The notes below the pieces were generated by a model. The model saw nothing but the letters and a program-made list of their open reading frames with translations. It was not told the DNA's origin and did no database searches. DNA of 64,000 bases from NCBI RefSeq assembly GCF_001043055.1, contig NZ_JYLF01000002.1, positions 62,001 through 126,000 on the forward strand, written 5' to 3'. The position numbers and the translations under genes were made by a program. Position 1 is the first letter of the stretch, and every line of letters begins with the position of its first letter. Below, piece after piece: positions 17,625 to 26,246 of this stretch. Source of the stretch: Pseudomonas weihenstephanensis. Lineage in GTDB: Bacteria > Pseudomonadota > Gammaproteobacteria > Pseudomonadales > Pseudomonadaceae.

Positions 17625-18373
17625 CTGATCAGGAGCTGTTGCGCTACAGCCGACAGATCCTCTTGCAACAGGTCGACATCGACGGCCAGTTAAAACTCAA
17701 GCACAGCCGCGTGCTGATCGTCGGTCTGGGCGGGTTGGGCTCGCCAGTGGCGTTGTATTTGGCTGCGGCGGGTGTGGGTGAACTGCATGTGGCTGACTTC
17801 GATCACGTCGATGTGACCAATCTGCAACGCCAGATCATCCATGACACGGCCAGTGTCGGTCAGAGCAAGGTCGACTCGGCCCTGGCTCGACTGGCCGCGA
17901 TCAACCCTGAAATCACCTTGCTGGCCCATCGCCGCGCGCTGGACGCCGACTCGCTGGCCAAGGCCGTGGAAGCGGTGGATTTGGTGCTCGACTGCTGCGA
18001 TAACTTCGGCACTCGCGAAGCCGTCAACGCCGCCTGTGTCGCAGCGCGCAAACCGTTGGTCAGTGGCGCGGCCATTCGCCTTGAAGGCCAGTTGTCCGTG
18101 TTTGACGTGCGCCAACCTGCCAGCCCCTGCTATCACTGTTTATACGGGCACGGCAGCGATGACGACCTGACGTGCAGCGAAGCCGGGGTGATCGGGCCGC
18201 TGGTGGGGGTGGTCGGCAGTTTGCAAGCCCTTGAAGCGCTCAAGCTACTGGCAGGTTTTGGTGAGCCGTTGGTGGGGCGCTTGTTATTGATTGATGCGCT
18301 GGGTACGCGGTTTCGCGAGTTGCGGGTCAAACGCGACCCGGCGTGCAGTGTGTGCGGCCCTGCCCATGAGTGA
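17618..18373 (+). CDS. moeB: MoeB/ThiF-family adenylyltransferase
   Basis: E1-like enzyme that adenylates the C-terminal Gly-Gly of a sulfur-carrier protein, most likely MoaD for molybdopterin. 251 residues. The ATP site GLGGLGSP is followed by the [13 protein letters not shown] motif and [11 protein letters not shown]. Two CxxC pairs (PCYHC and ACSVC) bind zinc, and there is a Cys in [12 protein letters not shown]. No rhodanese domain is attached. It starts at a GTG inside the prmC end, and its stop overlaps murI. ThiF-like or HesA-like use cannot be excluded. Confidence 0.9.
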   Translation: MLTDQELLRYSRQILLQQVDIDGQLKLKHSRVLIVGLGGLGSPVALYLAAAGVGELHVADFDHVDVTNLQRQIIHDTASVGQSKVDSALARLAAINPEITLLAHRRALDADSLAKAVEAVDLVLDCCDNFGTREAVNAACVAARKPLVSGAAIRLEGQLSVFDVRQPASPCYHCLYGHGSDDDLTCSEAGVIGPLVGVVGSLQALEALKLLAGFGEPLVGRLLLIDALGTRFRELRVKRDPACSVCGPAHE

Positions 18374-19157
18374 AGCGCCGATTGGGGTGTTTGACTCCGG
18401 TGTAGGCGGGCTGTCGGTGCTCAATGAGATCCGCGCACTACTGCCCAATGAGTCGCTGCTCTACGTCGGCGACTGTGGGCATATTCCCTATGGCGAGAAA
18501 ACCCCTGAATTCATCCGTCAGCGGTGTGTAGTGATGGCTGACTTCTTCCAGCGTCAAGGCGCCAAAGCGTTTGTCCTGGCCTGTAATACCGCCACCGTCG
18601 CAGGTGTGGCAGATGTGCGTCAGCGCTATGCGAACTGGCCCATTGTTGGCATGGAGCCGGCCGTCAAACCGGCCGCGGCGGCTACGCGCAGTGGCGTGGT
18701 GGGCGTGCTCGCCACCACCGGTACATTGCAAAGTGCCAAGTTTGCCGCCTTGCTGGATCGGTTTGCCAGCGATGTACGCGTCATTACCCAACCTTGCCCC
18801 GGTTTGGTTGAACTGATTGAAACCGGCGACCTGCACAGCGAAGCCTTGGTCACGCTACTGCGCGGCTATGTGGAGCCGTTATTGGCCGCAGGGTGCGACA
18901 CGATTATTTTGGGCTGTACGCATTATCCCTTCCTCAAGCCTCTGCTCAGTCAGATGCTCCCGCCCTCGATCTGCCTGATCGATACCGGTGCCGCCGTGGC
19001 CCGGCAACTGCAACGCTTGCTCCACGAACGTGGTCTGTTAGCCAGTGGCCCGGCCCAAGACACGCAGTTCTGGACCAGCGCCTCACCTGAACAAATGCGA
19101 AAAATCCTACCTGTGCTATGGAATAAATCAGGTGTTGTGCGAAGCTTCGACCTGTAA
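18366..19157 (+). CDS. murI: Glutamate racemase
   Basis: Makes D-glutamate for peptidoglycan. 263 residues. [12 protein letters not shown] opens it; the two catalytic cysteines lie in ACNTATVAG and GCTHYPF. I start at ATG 18366, which overlaps the moeB end; the longer frame is inside moeB. It is the last gene of the hemA operon. Confidence 0.96.
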   Translation: MSEAPIGVFDSGVGGLSVLNEIRALLPNESLLYVGDCGHIPYGEKTPEFIRQRCVVMADFFQRQGAKAFVLACNTATVAGVADVRQRYANWPIVGMEPAVKPAAAATRSGVVGVLATTGTLQSAKFAALLDRFASDVRVITQPCPGLVELIETGDLHSEALVTLLRGYVEPLLAAGCDTIILGCTHYPFLKPLLSQMLPPSICLIDTGAAVARQLQRLLHERGLLASGPAQDTQFWTSASPEQMRKILPVLWNKSGVVRSFDL

Positions 19158-19270
19158 AAAAATGTGTGCTTGTTCAAATAGGTTGAACTTCACCTTGTGA
19201 TTGGATTCATACCGCCTGCCTGATGTGGCACACAACACACGACCTATGCATTCGAAAATAGGATTTTCTT

Positions 19271-19789
19271 ATGACTCGTTTTTTTAGCTTGGCTGTTCTT
19301 ACAGCAACCGTTCTGGGGCACAGTTTCACGGCACAAGCGGCCGGTATCGAATTTGGGGTAGGGCATACCAGTCAGTCGAGCATGACGTATCGCTTGGGCC
19401 TGAAGTCCGACTGGGACAAGAGTTGGTTACAAAGCGATGTCGGCCGTCTTACGGGTTATTGGGATGGTGCTTACACGTATTGGGATGGCAAAAAGTCATC
19501 CAGCAGCAACAGCCTGTCGTTCTCCCCGGTATTTGTGTACGAATTTGCCGGTGAAACGGTAAAGCCTTACATCGAAGCCGGGATCGGTATGGCGCTGTTT
19601 TCCAAGACCGAAGTCGAAGAGCAAAAGCTGGGGACCGCGTTTCAGTTTGAGGACCGGATTGGTTTCGGTTTGCGCTTTACCGGCGGGCATGAGGTGGGCA
19701 TTCGCGCTACCCACTACTCCAACGCCGGACTTTCCAGCACCAACGACGGGGTGGAAAGCTACGCACTGCATTACACGATGCCGTTGTAG
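19271..19789 (+). CDS. pagL: PagL-like lipid A 3-O-deacylase
   Basis: Outer-membrane beta-barrel esterase that removes the 3-O acyl chain from lipid A and so changes endotoxin recognition. 172 residues. A signal peptide is cleaved near AQA|A (23). The catalytic motif is H148-Y-S150-N-A-G with Glu162. The His/Ser/Glu spacing (2 and 14) is the same as in the P. aeruginosa enzyme (H126/S128/E140). It stands alone after murI with a 113-bp leader, and its stop nearly touches the convergent cysteine-cluster gene. Confidence 0.9.
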   Translation: MTRFFSLAVLTATVLGHSFTAQAAGIEFGVGHTSQSSMTYRLGLKSDWDKSWLQSDVGRLTGYWDGAYTYWDGKKSSSSNSLSFSPVFVYEFAGETVKPYIEAGIGMALFSKTEVEEQKLGTAFQFEDRIGFGLRFTGGHEVGIRATHYSNAGLSSTNDGVESYALHYTMPL

Positions 19790-19790
19790 C

Positions 19791-20096
19791 CTAACGATAG
19801 ACGGTGGCGATGCCTTGGCGTTCGTTGAGGCATTCAACGTCACCCATCTCGAACTCGCGGCAAATCAGCGGGCGCTTCTCGTAAATGGTGCACATCATGG
19901 TGTTGCGGTCCAGGGCCGCACACCAGCCATCGTCAAGGCGCAACATCACTTCGCCCCCCCAGTCATCGGTGTCGATAAAGCGTTCGGGCACACCGGTTTC
20001 GGTGATCAGCATCACTTCCAGTTGGCAGCAGCACGCCGCACACGTCGAACAGGTGACGGCGGGTTCGGTAATTTCAGTCAGGGGGATGTTGGTCAT
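19791..20096 (-). CDS. YkgJ-family cysteine-cluster protein
   Basis: 101 residues with a cysteine-rich metal-binding pattern: TCSTCAACCC near the N-terminus, then MCTIYEKRPLICREF and ECLN. Members of this family (formerly UPF0153) are presumed Zn- or Fe-S-binding proteins of unknown function. ATG 20096 is chosen over a longer frame because the conserved part begins there and GGGGGATG stands upstream. It is convergent with pagL. Confidence 0.8.
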   Translation of the reverse strand: MTNIPLTEITEPAVTCSTCAACCCQLEVMLITETGVPERFIDTDDWGGEVMLRLDDGWCAALDRNTMMCTIYEKRPLICREFEMGDVECLNERQGIATVYR

Positions 20097-20191
20097 AGGC
20101 GCGCAGTGTAAGGCAGTGCTGCGTTCAGGTGTAAAACAGCTGACAATCGCACACCCTGTCACTGCGCTACCCCCGAGGCGTCGCACCGTGG

Positions 20192-20719
20192 TTAAGTCGG
20201 GTCGCGAGCAAGCTCACGGCTACGGGGGTTGACGTGTTTTGCGGCGATCCATTGCAGTGCTGCAAACAATCCCGCCCACAACACGCCTAGTCCAAGCAGC
20301 GTTGGCCACACACCGAATGGGAACGTCACGGCTCCCAGCCGTTGCCCGGCGTAATAGGACAGCGGCCCGCCGACGGCACCCAGCAGTGCGGCCCGCCAAC
20401 GAGGTTGTGCGGTCCATGCCAGGCAATGGTTCAGCGTCGTCGCCAGTAAGGCCCAAAGCACCATCAACCAGAACGGGATCAGCCACTGGGCCTGCGTGAA
20501 CGCAAACACGCCCGCGTTGAGGAGCAGACTGTCGACCAGCGTACCGAGCATGCACACGCACACCATCAAACGCAGTTCGGCCCACGATCGACTTATCCAC
20601 ACCACGTGGATCAGCAGCGCGCCAGCCGCCAGCCAGAGCCAGGCACTGTTGCCGCCCAACACACAGGCAAACCAGCCGAGCTGAAACAGCACGGCATTGG
20701 CCAACTGCTTTTCAAGCAT
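20192..20719 (-). CDS. DUF2878 inner-membrane protein
   Basis: 175 residues with about five hydrophobic helices (LFQLGWFACVLGG, WLWLAAGALLIHVVWI, LMVCVCMLGTLVDSLLL, FWLMVLWALLATTLNHCLAW, PTLLGLGVLWAGLFAALQWI). It matches DUF2878, a family repeatedly found beside cfa-like methyltransferases, DUF1365 and FAD oxidoreductases in light or singlet-oxygen regulons. Function unknown. It overlaps the methyltransferase gene by 8 nt and ends the operon. The last residues (PRSRELARDPT) and stop codon are encoded by a REP-like sequence, so the tail may be an accidental extension. Confidence 0.8.
   Translation of the reverse strand: MLEKQLANAVLFQLGWFACVLGGNSAWLWLAAGALLIHVVWISRSWAELRLMVCVCMLGTLVDSLLLNAGVFAFTQAQWLIPFWLMVLWALLATTLNHCLAWTAQPRWRAALLGAVGGPLSYYAGQRLGAVTFPFGVWPTLLGLGVLWAGLFAALQWIAAKHVNPRSRELARDPT
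20198..20226. repeat. REP-like extragenic sequence overlapping the DUF2878 3' end
   Basis: The minus-strand reading CCCCGTAGCCGTGAGCTTGC, followed by TCGCGACCC, resembles the common P. fluorescens REP core (TCGCGAGCAAGCTCGC...). It provides the last codons of DUF2878. Recognised by eye only. Confidence 0.5.
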
Positions 20720-21983
20720 TGAAGCGGCCGAGTAATGGTGGGTTCATGGCGGCGGGTTTAGCCAACAGTAATTGTGCGGTGCCGATGCTGCGCTCCAAAA
20801 AGCCGCCTTCGCAGTAACACAGGTAAAACTCCCACAAGCGCAGGAAGTATTCGTCGTAGCCCAGCTCCGTCAAACGCCCGTGGGCGCGGCGAAAATTCTC
20901 ATGCCACAGGCGCAGGGTTTTGGCGTAGTGCAGGCCAAAATCTTCCATGTGCATGAGGTTCATGTCGGTATCGCTGCCCACAATGGCGAGCATTTTTTGC
21001 ACGCTGGGCAATGCGCCACCGGGGAAAATGTAGCGTTGGATAAAGTCCACACTGCTTTTGGCCTGCTCATAGCGCTGTTCGCGAATCGTGATGGCTTGCA
21101 GCAGCATCAAGCCGTGGGGTTTGAGCAAGTGCGAACATTGCTTGAAATAGTTCGGCAAGAAGCGATGGCCAACCGCCTCAATCATTTCAATCGACACCAG
21201 CTTGTCGTATTGCCCTGTCAGGTCGCGGTAATCCTCCAGCAGCAAGGTCACTTGGTCCTGTAAGCCCAGGGTTTCAACGCGGGCCTGGGTGTAGTCGAAC
21301 TGTTCTTTGGACAAAGTGGTGGTGGTCACTTTGCAGCCGTAATGCTGTGCTGCGAACAGTGCCATGCTGCCCCAACCCGTACCGATTTCCAGTAAATGGT
21401 CTTCGGGTTTGAGGTCGAGCTTTTGGCAGATACGCTCCAGTTTATTGAGCTGGGCCTGCTCCAGCGTGTCGTCGGGGCTGAGGAACTGCGCCGCGGAATA
21501 CATCATGGAGGGGTCGAGAAACTGCTCGAACATTTCATTGCCCAAATCGTAATGCGCGGCAATATTTTTTTGCGAGCCTTTACGCGTATTGCGATTGACC
21601 CAATGCAGAGCGCGAATCAACGGCCGCCCCAGTCGCGCCAGCCCGCCTTCCAGGGCATCCAGTACCTGCATGTTGCTGACCAGCACCTGAATCACTTTGG
21701 TCAGATCGGGTGAACTCCAGTAGCCGTGTATGAACGCTTCGCCTGCGCCAATCGAGCCGTTGCTGGCGATCATGCCCCACACGCTGGCGTCGTGAATCTG
21801 TACTTCAGCGACCATGCTCGCACTGCGATCCCCGAAAACATGCGGCTCACCGTTTTCGATGATGACCAGATGGCCATTTTTCAATTGATTCAATTGGCGC
21901 ATCACCCCGCGCCTTAACAGCACGCTGGTCAGATTGTGGGTGGTCGAGAGCGAGGACTTGCTCACCAGACTAGGGCTTTTCAT
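20712..21983 (-). CDS. Cyclopropane-fatty-acid-synthase-like SAM methyltransferase
   Basis: 423 residues. The SAM site is LLEIGTGWGSMALFAAQHYG, preceded by AAHYDLGNEMFEQFLDPSMM and followed by SIEMIEAVGHRF, all hallmarks of the CFA synthase / mycolic acid methyltransferase family. These enzymes add a methylene or methyl group to unsaturated acyl chains of membrane phospholipids. The DUF1365-FAD oxidoreductase-methyltransferase set is the type linked to light/singlet-oxygen regulons and modified (cyclopropane or furan) fatty acids, so this is probably not the housekeeping cfa. ATG 21983 is chosen; it overlaps the DUF1365 end by 14 nt. Confidence 0.88.
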   Translation of the reverse strand: MKSPSLVSKSSLSTTHNLTSVLLRRGVMRQLNQLKNGHLVIIENGEPHVFGDRSASMVAEVQIHDASVWGMIASNGSIGAGEAFIHGYWSSPDLTKVIQVLVSNMQVLDALEGGLARLGRPLIRALHWVNRNTRKGSQKNIAAHYDLGNEMFEQFLDPSMMYSAAQFLSPDDTLEQAQLNKLERICQKLDLKPEDHLLEIGTGWGSMALFAAQHYGCKVTTTTLSKEQFDYTQARVETLGLQDQVTLLLEDYRDLTGQYDKLVSIEMIEAVGHRFLPNYFKQCSHLLKPHGLMLLQAITIREQRYEQAKSSVDFIQRYIFPGGALPSVQKMLAIVGSDTDMNLMHMEDFGLHYAKTLRLWHENFRRAHGRLTELGYDEYFLRLWEFYLCYCEGGFLERSIGTAQLLLAKPAAMNPPLLGRFNA

Positions 21984-22770
21984 GGCGTTGATCCTTGGGT
22001 TGCAGGGCAGCAATGCGAAAGGCGCCGTCGGCGGCCTGGTGAGAAACAATCGGTGTACGTTTAAGAAAAAGGCGTAAGGCTTGCCAGTAAATAGCCAGGC
22101 AGGTTTTGGCCGTCATCCACGGAAATTGGCGCAGGTAGCGGTGCAAACTCGCGCGGTCCAGTTCTGTACGGTGCAGGTTGAGCGTGGCATCGAAGACCTT
22201 CAGTTCGCCTTGCCAGTCCGCCATGTGCACCCCAAGACGGGCGCCTGGAGGGCTGAAACTCATGCGGTATTCCAGATCGCGCGGCAAAAACGGCGAGACG
22301 TGAAAGGCCTTGGCCACGGCGACATGCGCAAAGCTGTCACCCTCGACGGGCAGTACGTAGTGGTAGCGTTCGCGCCACGGTGTGTTGGTCACTTCGCACA
22401 AGATGGCGGCCAGTTTCCCATCCGTTTCGTAGCAGTAAAAGAAACTCACCGGGTTGAAGGACAGCCCCCAACTGCGGGCTTGAGTCAATAAACGAACCGC
22501 ACCTTGTGGTGTGCGCCCTAACGCTATGCCCACTTGCTGGCGCACTGCATCAATCAGGCGCATGCCGGCTTCGGTGTAGGTTTTTAAGTAATCGCTTTCA
22601 CGAAAGGAGAAGGGCGCAAAGCGACTTTTGCCGGCCAGCGGTGACAACCCCAGTACAGCGTCTTGCTCATCCAGGTCCAGATACAGCAGGCCGATGCGAT
22701 AGCGGAACGCATGACCACGCGCTGTAAAACGTCGATGGGCGATCCAGCCGCTGTACAGGGCGCTGTTCAT
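21970..22770 (-). CDS. DUF1365 family protein
   Basis: 266 residues. Typical DUF1365 landmarks are SGWIAHRRFTARGHAFRYRI near the start, SFNPVSFFYCYETDGKLAAI, LCEVTNTPWRERYHYVLPV and AFHVSPFLPRDLEYRMSF. Function unproven; the family almost always stands between an FAD amine-oxidase-like gene and a cfa-like gene, as here, suggesting a role in lipid or fatty-acid modification. ATG 22770 overlaps the upstream gene end by 4 nt. Confidence 0.88.
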   Translation of the reverse strand: MNSALYSGWIAHRRFTARGHAFRYRIGLLYLDLDEQDAVLGLSPLAGKSRFAPFSFRESDYLKTYTEAGMRLIDAVRQQVGIALGRTPQGAVRLLTQARSWGLSFNPVSFFYCYETDGKLAAILCEVTNTPWRERYHYVLPVEGDSFAHVAVAKAFHVSPFLPRDLEYRMSFSPPGARLGVHMADWQGELKVFDATLNLHRTELDRASLHRYLRQFPWMTAKTCLAIYWQALRLFLKRTPIVSHQAADGAFRIAALQPKDQRHEKP

Positions 22771-24014
22771 AACGTTTGGCCGAAAGCTTTGGCCACGCGC
22801 AGTGCGCTGACCACGCCGTCTTCATGGAAGCCATTGGCCCAATAGGCACCACAAAAATAGCTGTGCTGAGGCCCCAGCAGCTCTTGCCAGCGGGCTTGAG
22901 CCTCTACGCCAGCCAAACTGTATTGCGGGTGAGCGTAGGTGTAGCTGGCCAGCACTTTGCGCGGATCAATCGCTGAGGTTTGGTTGAGGCTGACGCAAAA
23001 AGTGGTCTCGCTCTGGATGCCTTGCAGGATGTTCATGTCATAGGTCACAGCCGCACGTTTTTGTCCTGCGTTACCCAATCGATAGTTCCAGCTGGCCCAC
23101 GCCAGTTTTCGATCAGGCAACAGGCGGGTATCGGTGTGCAACACCACATCATTGTCGGCATAGGGCAGCGCGCCGAGGATGTGTTGCTCGGCGGCTGACG
23201 GTGCGGCCAGCAGCTTGAGGGCTTGATCGCTGTGGCAGGCAAAAATGACTTTGTCGAAACGTTCAGTGCCTGCGCCGCTGTGTATCAGTACACCTTGTTC
23301 GTAACGTTCGACCTGGGTGACCGGGCACTTAAGGTGGATGTTGTCGGCAAAACCTGCGCTCAACGGTTTGATGTAGGCACTGGAGCCGCCTTCAATCACA
23401 CGCCATTGCGGGCGATTGCTGACGCTGAGCAAGCCGTGATTCTTGAAAAAACGCACAAAAAATTGCAGCGGAAAGCGCAGCATGTCGTCCAGTGACATGG
23501 ACCAGATCGCGGCGCCCATCGGTACGATGTAGTGCTCGATAAAACGTGTGCCATAGCCGCGCTGCTGTAGGTAGTCGCCCAGCTGGGTGTCACTGGCAAT
23601 ACGTTGCTCCTCCAAATCGCGAATGGCTTCGCGGTTGAAGCGCACGATATCGCGCAACATGCCCCAGAACCTGGGCGACAACAGGTTGCTGCGCTGGGCA
23701 AACAAACTATTGAGGGTATTGCCGTTGTATTCGAGCGAGCTGCGGGTGTCGTGCACAGAAAAGCTCATTTCTGTGGCCTTGGAGCGCACGCCCAGTTGCG
23801 TCATCAGTGTGATGAAATTGGGGTAGGTCCAGTCATTGAACACAATGAAGCCGGTGTCCACGGCATGGGTCTGGCCGTTTACATTCACCTCAACGGTGTG
23901 CGTATGCCCCCCGATCCAGTCACTGGCTTCGAACACACTGATATCGTGCGCTTTGTGCAGTAAGTAACCGCAGGTCAGCCCTGAGATGCCGCTGCCAATG
24001 ATCGCGATTTTCAT
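22767..24014 (-). CDS. FAD-dependent amine-oxidase-like oxidoreductase
   Basis: 415 residues. N-terminal dinucleotide fold IAIIGSGISGLTCGYLL followed by EASDWIGGHTHTV, and a C-terminal FAD contact GAYWANGFHEDGVVSALRVA. It resembles phytoene-desaturase/amine-oxidase-type flavoproteins that precede DUF1365 and cfa-like genes. The likely substrate is an acyl chain, by context only. It overlaps both neighbours by 4 nt, so the operon is translationally coupled. Confidence 0.87.
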   Translation of the reverse strand: MKIAIIGSGISGLTCGYLLHKAHDISVFEASDWIGGHTHTVEVNVNGQTHAVDTGFIVFNDWTYPNFITLMTQLGVRSKATEMSFSVHDTRSSLEYNGNTLNSLFAQRSNLLSPRFWGMLRDIVRFNREAIRDLEEQRIASDTQLGDYLQQRGYGTRFIEHYIVPMGAAIWSMSLDDMLRFPLQFFVRFFKNHGLLSVSNRPQWRVIEGGSSAYIKPLSAGFADNIHLKCPVTQVERYEQGVLIHSGAGTERFDKVIFACHSDQALKLLAAPSAAEQHILGALPYADNDVVLHTDTRLLPDRKLAWASWNYRLGNAGQKRAAVTYDMNILQGIQSETTFCVSLNQTSAIDPRKVLASYTYAHPQYSLAGVEAQARWQELLGPQHSYFCGAYWANGFHEDGVVSALRVAKAFGQTL

Positions 24015-24781
24015 GATGGTTTTCCGTCAGAGGTGCGCGCCAAGCGTCTGCCCAACGCCACTTGGAGGCGTTTGGGCAGGCTCGCCAACAGTCGCAATGT
24101 GGCAATGAACAGGGTCGGGAAGGCGATCTCCAGCGGGCGTTTTTGCAAGCGCTGGCAAATATGCCGGGCGGCTTTGTGCGCAGGCCAGCGCATGGGCATC
24201 GGGAAGTCATTTTTTTCTGTCAGCGGAGTGTCGACAAAGCCTGGGCTGACAAGGGTGACGTCAATCCCTTCCTGGGCCAGATCGATACGCAGGGATTGGA
24301 GCAAGTAGCGCAGGCCGGCTTTGGATGCGCCATAGGCTTCGGCGCGTGGCAGTGCCCAATAGGTGACCGAACTGACCACGCCCACCACATGCGGGCGCGA
24401 ACCGGCGCGCAGTAAAGGCAACGCGCTTTCAAGGCAATAACTGGTGGCCAGCAAGTTGGTGCGCACCACGCGCTCAATCACCGTAGCGTCAAAATGGCGC
24501 ACGTCCACGTATTCGCAAGTGCCCGCGTTGAGGATCACCGTGTCCAGAGCGCCCCAGAGTTGGGTGATGCGGTTGCCGATTTCACGCACCTGCGAGCGGT
24601 CAGTCAAATCTCCCGGCACGAGGAGCACTTGGTCGGGATAGCGATCGGACAAGGCTTTGAGCGGCGCCAGTGTGCGGGCGGTTAATGCGAGGCGGGCGCC
24701 GCTTTTAAGCAGCTCCTCGGCCATGTGTGCGCCCATGCCACTGCTGGCGCCTGTGAGCCAAATCCGTCGCCCGTCAGCCAT
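24011..24781 (-). CDS. Short-chain dehydrogenase/reductase
   Basis: 256 residues, classical SDR. The cofactor motif is TGASSGMG (10-17), followed by LNAG and the catalytic pair in YGASK; the active-site Ser lies in VSSVTYWALP. A C-terminal basic/hydrophobic extension (AFPTLFIATLRLLASLPKRL) may associate with the membrane. The substrate is not evident. It lies between photolyase and FAD oxidoreductase with small overlaps on each side. Confidence 0.87.
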   Translation of the reverse strand: MADGRRIWLTGASSGMGAHMAEELLKSGARLALTARTLAPLKALSDRYPDQVLLVPGDLTDRSQVREIGNRITQLWGALDTVILNAGTCEYVDVRHFDATVIERVVRTNLLATSYCLESALPLLRAGSRPHVVGVVSSVTYWALPRAEAYGASKAGLRYLLQSLRIDLAQEGIDVTLVSPGFVDTPLTEKNDFPMPMRWPAHKAARHICQRLQKRPLEIAFPTLFIATLRLLASLPKRLQVALGRRLARTSDGKPS

Positions 24782-26219
24782 GGCTCACCTCGAGCATTTG
24801 TTTGGAGGGTAAGTTTTTGAAGGCACTCAGGGCCCGTTCGCGGCTTTGGCTCAAGTTGACGATGGGGGCCGGGTACTCTGCCACGCCAAACAACCCGCCT
24901 GCCGAGGCCGGGTTATGCACCTGTTTTTTGTTCAGGTCCGCCAGTTCGGGCAGCCAGTGTTTGATGAAAACTCCGTCGGGGTCGAAGCGTTCGGACTGGC
25001 TCAGGGGATTGAAAATTCTGAAATAGGGGACCGAATCGGTGCCGGTAGACGAACTCCATTGCCAGCCACCGTTGTTGGCGGCCAGGTCGCCGTCGATCAG
25101 GTGCTGCATAAAGAAACGCTCGCCTTCACGCCAGTCGATCAGCAGGTTTTTGGTGAGGAACATGGCCACTATCATGCGCAGGCGGTTGTGCATCCAGCCG
25201 GTGTCCAGCAATTGGCGAATGGCGGCATCAATGATCGGGAAGCCGGTGCGGCCCTCTTTCCAGGCGGCCAAGTCTTGGGGAGCGTCGCGCCACGGCAAAA
25301 ACTCGGTTTCAAGTCGAAAGGCACGATGGCGAGAGACGCGTGGGTAACCGACCACTATGTATTTGTAGAATTCGCGCCACAGCAGTTCGGTGATCCAGGT
25401 AAGCGCACCGGGGCTGCCGCTTTCGAACTCGCCGTTATTACTTTGCAAGGCGGCGTGCAGGCATTGGCGGGGCGAGATGACCCCAGCGGCCAAATAAGCT
25501 GAAAGCTGGCTGGTGCCGGGTTTGGCCGGTAAGTCGCGTTCGTCTTGGTAATAGTGAATCTGTTGATCGGCAAAGCGCGCCAAACGTTGCTGTGCCTCCT
25601 CTTCACCGGCAGGCCAGAGCGCACGAATGGATGCGCTGGGTGATGCAAAACCTTCAACTGAATCAGGCACGGCATCGCGCGCAATATTGAGCGGTGCCTG
25701 GGCTTTTGGCGGTGCAACGGTTTGCGGCAGGGCCATGTACAAGCGCTTGTAGCAAATTTTGCGAAACTGGCTGAAGACCTGAAAGTAGGAGCCCGATTGC
25801 GTCAAGATGCTGCCCGGCTGAAACAACAGTTGGTCCAAGTAAGAGTGGAACTCAATGCCCCGGGCTTCAAGGGTGTGAGCCACCGCCTCATCGCGTTGGG
25901 TTTCGTTGATGCCGTATTCCTGATTGGTGTGCAGCGCTTGCACGCCCAGTTGTTGGCATAACTGCAGCAGTACCACGGGCGCTTGATCCCACGTCGGGCA
26001 GGTGCGAATCAGCAGCGGGATATTGAGCTGTTGCAGGCTGTCACTCAGCGTGCGCAGGTTACGCAACCAAAAATCGACTTTGCATGGCGCGTCGTCATGG
26101 GCCAGCCATTGTTGCGGGCTGATCAGGTACACGGCTGTGGTGGAGCCGCGGTGGGTGGCAGCACTCAGGGCGGTGTTGTCGAGATGGCGCAGGTCGCTTC
26201 GTAGCCAGATAAGTTGCAT
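24774..26219 (-). CDS. phrB: Deoxyribodipyrimidine photo-lyase (CPD photolyase)
   Basis: Repairs UV cyclobutane pyrimidine dimers using blue/near-UV light. 481 residues. An N-terminal antenna domain (IWLRSDLRHLDNTALSAA) is followed by the FAD domain with ELLWREFYKYI, GRTGFPIIDAAIRQLLDTGW, MHNRLRMIVAMFLTKNLLID and NNGGWQWSSSTGTD. The conserved tryptophan electron chain is visible. It lies downstream of the MerR regulator by 27 nt, in the same operon. Confidence 0.96.
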   Translation of the reverse strand: MQLIWLRSDLRHLDNTALSAATHRGSTTAVYLISPQQWLAHDDAPCKVDFWLRNLRTLSDSLQQLNIPLLIRTCPTWDQAPVVLLQLCQQLGVQALHTNQEYGINETQRDEAVAHTLEARGIEFHSYLDQLLFQPGSILTQSGSYFQVFSQFRKICYKRLYMALPQTVAPPKAQAPLNIARDAVPDSVEGFASPSASIRALWPAGEEEAQQRLARFADQQIHYYQDERDLPAKPGTSQLSAYLAAGVISPRQCLHAALQSNNGEFESGSPGALTWITELLWREFYKYIVVGYPRVSRHRAFRLETEFLPWRDAPQDLAAWKEGRTGFPIIDAAIRQLLDTGWMHNRLRMIVAMFLTKNLLIDWREGERFFMQHLIDGDLAANNGGWQWSSSTGTDSVPYFRIFNPLSQSERFDPDGVFIKHWLPELADLNKKQVHNPASAGGLFGVAEYPAPIVNLSQSRERALSAFKNLPSKQMLEVSHG

Positions 26220-26246
26220 GTCAATTCCTTGAGCAATAGCGCGGTG

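Noticed and set aside
18291..18365. Longer N-terminus for glutamate racemase
   Set aside because: These codons lie inside moeB; the family start [12 protein letters not shown] at 18366 is better.
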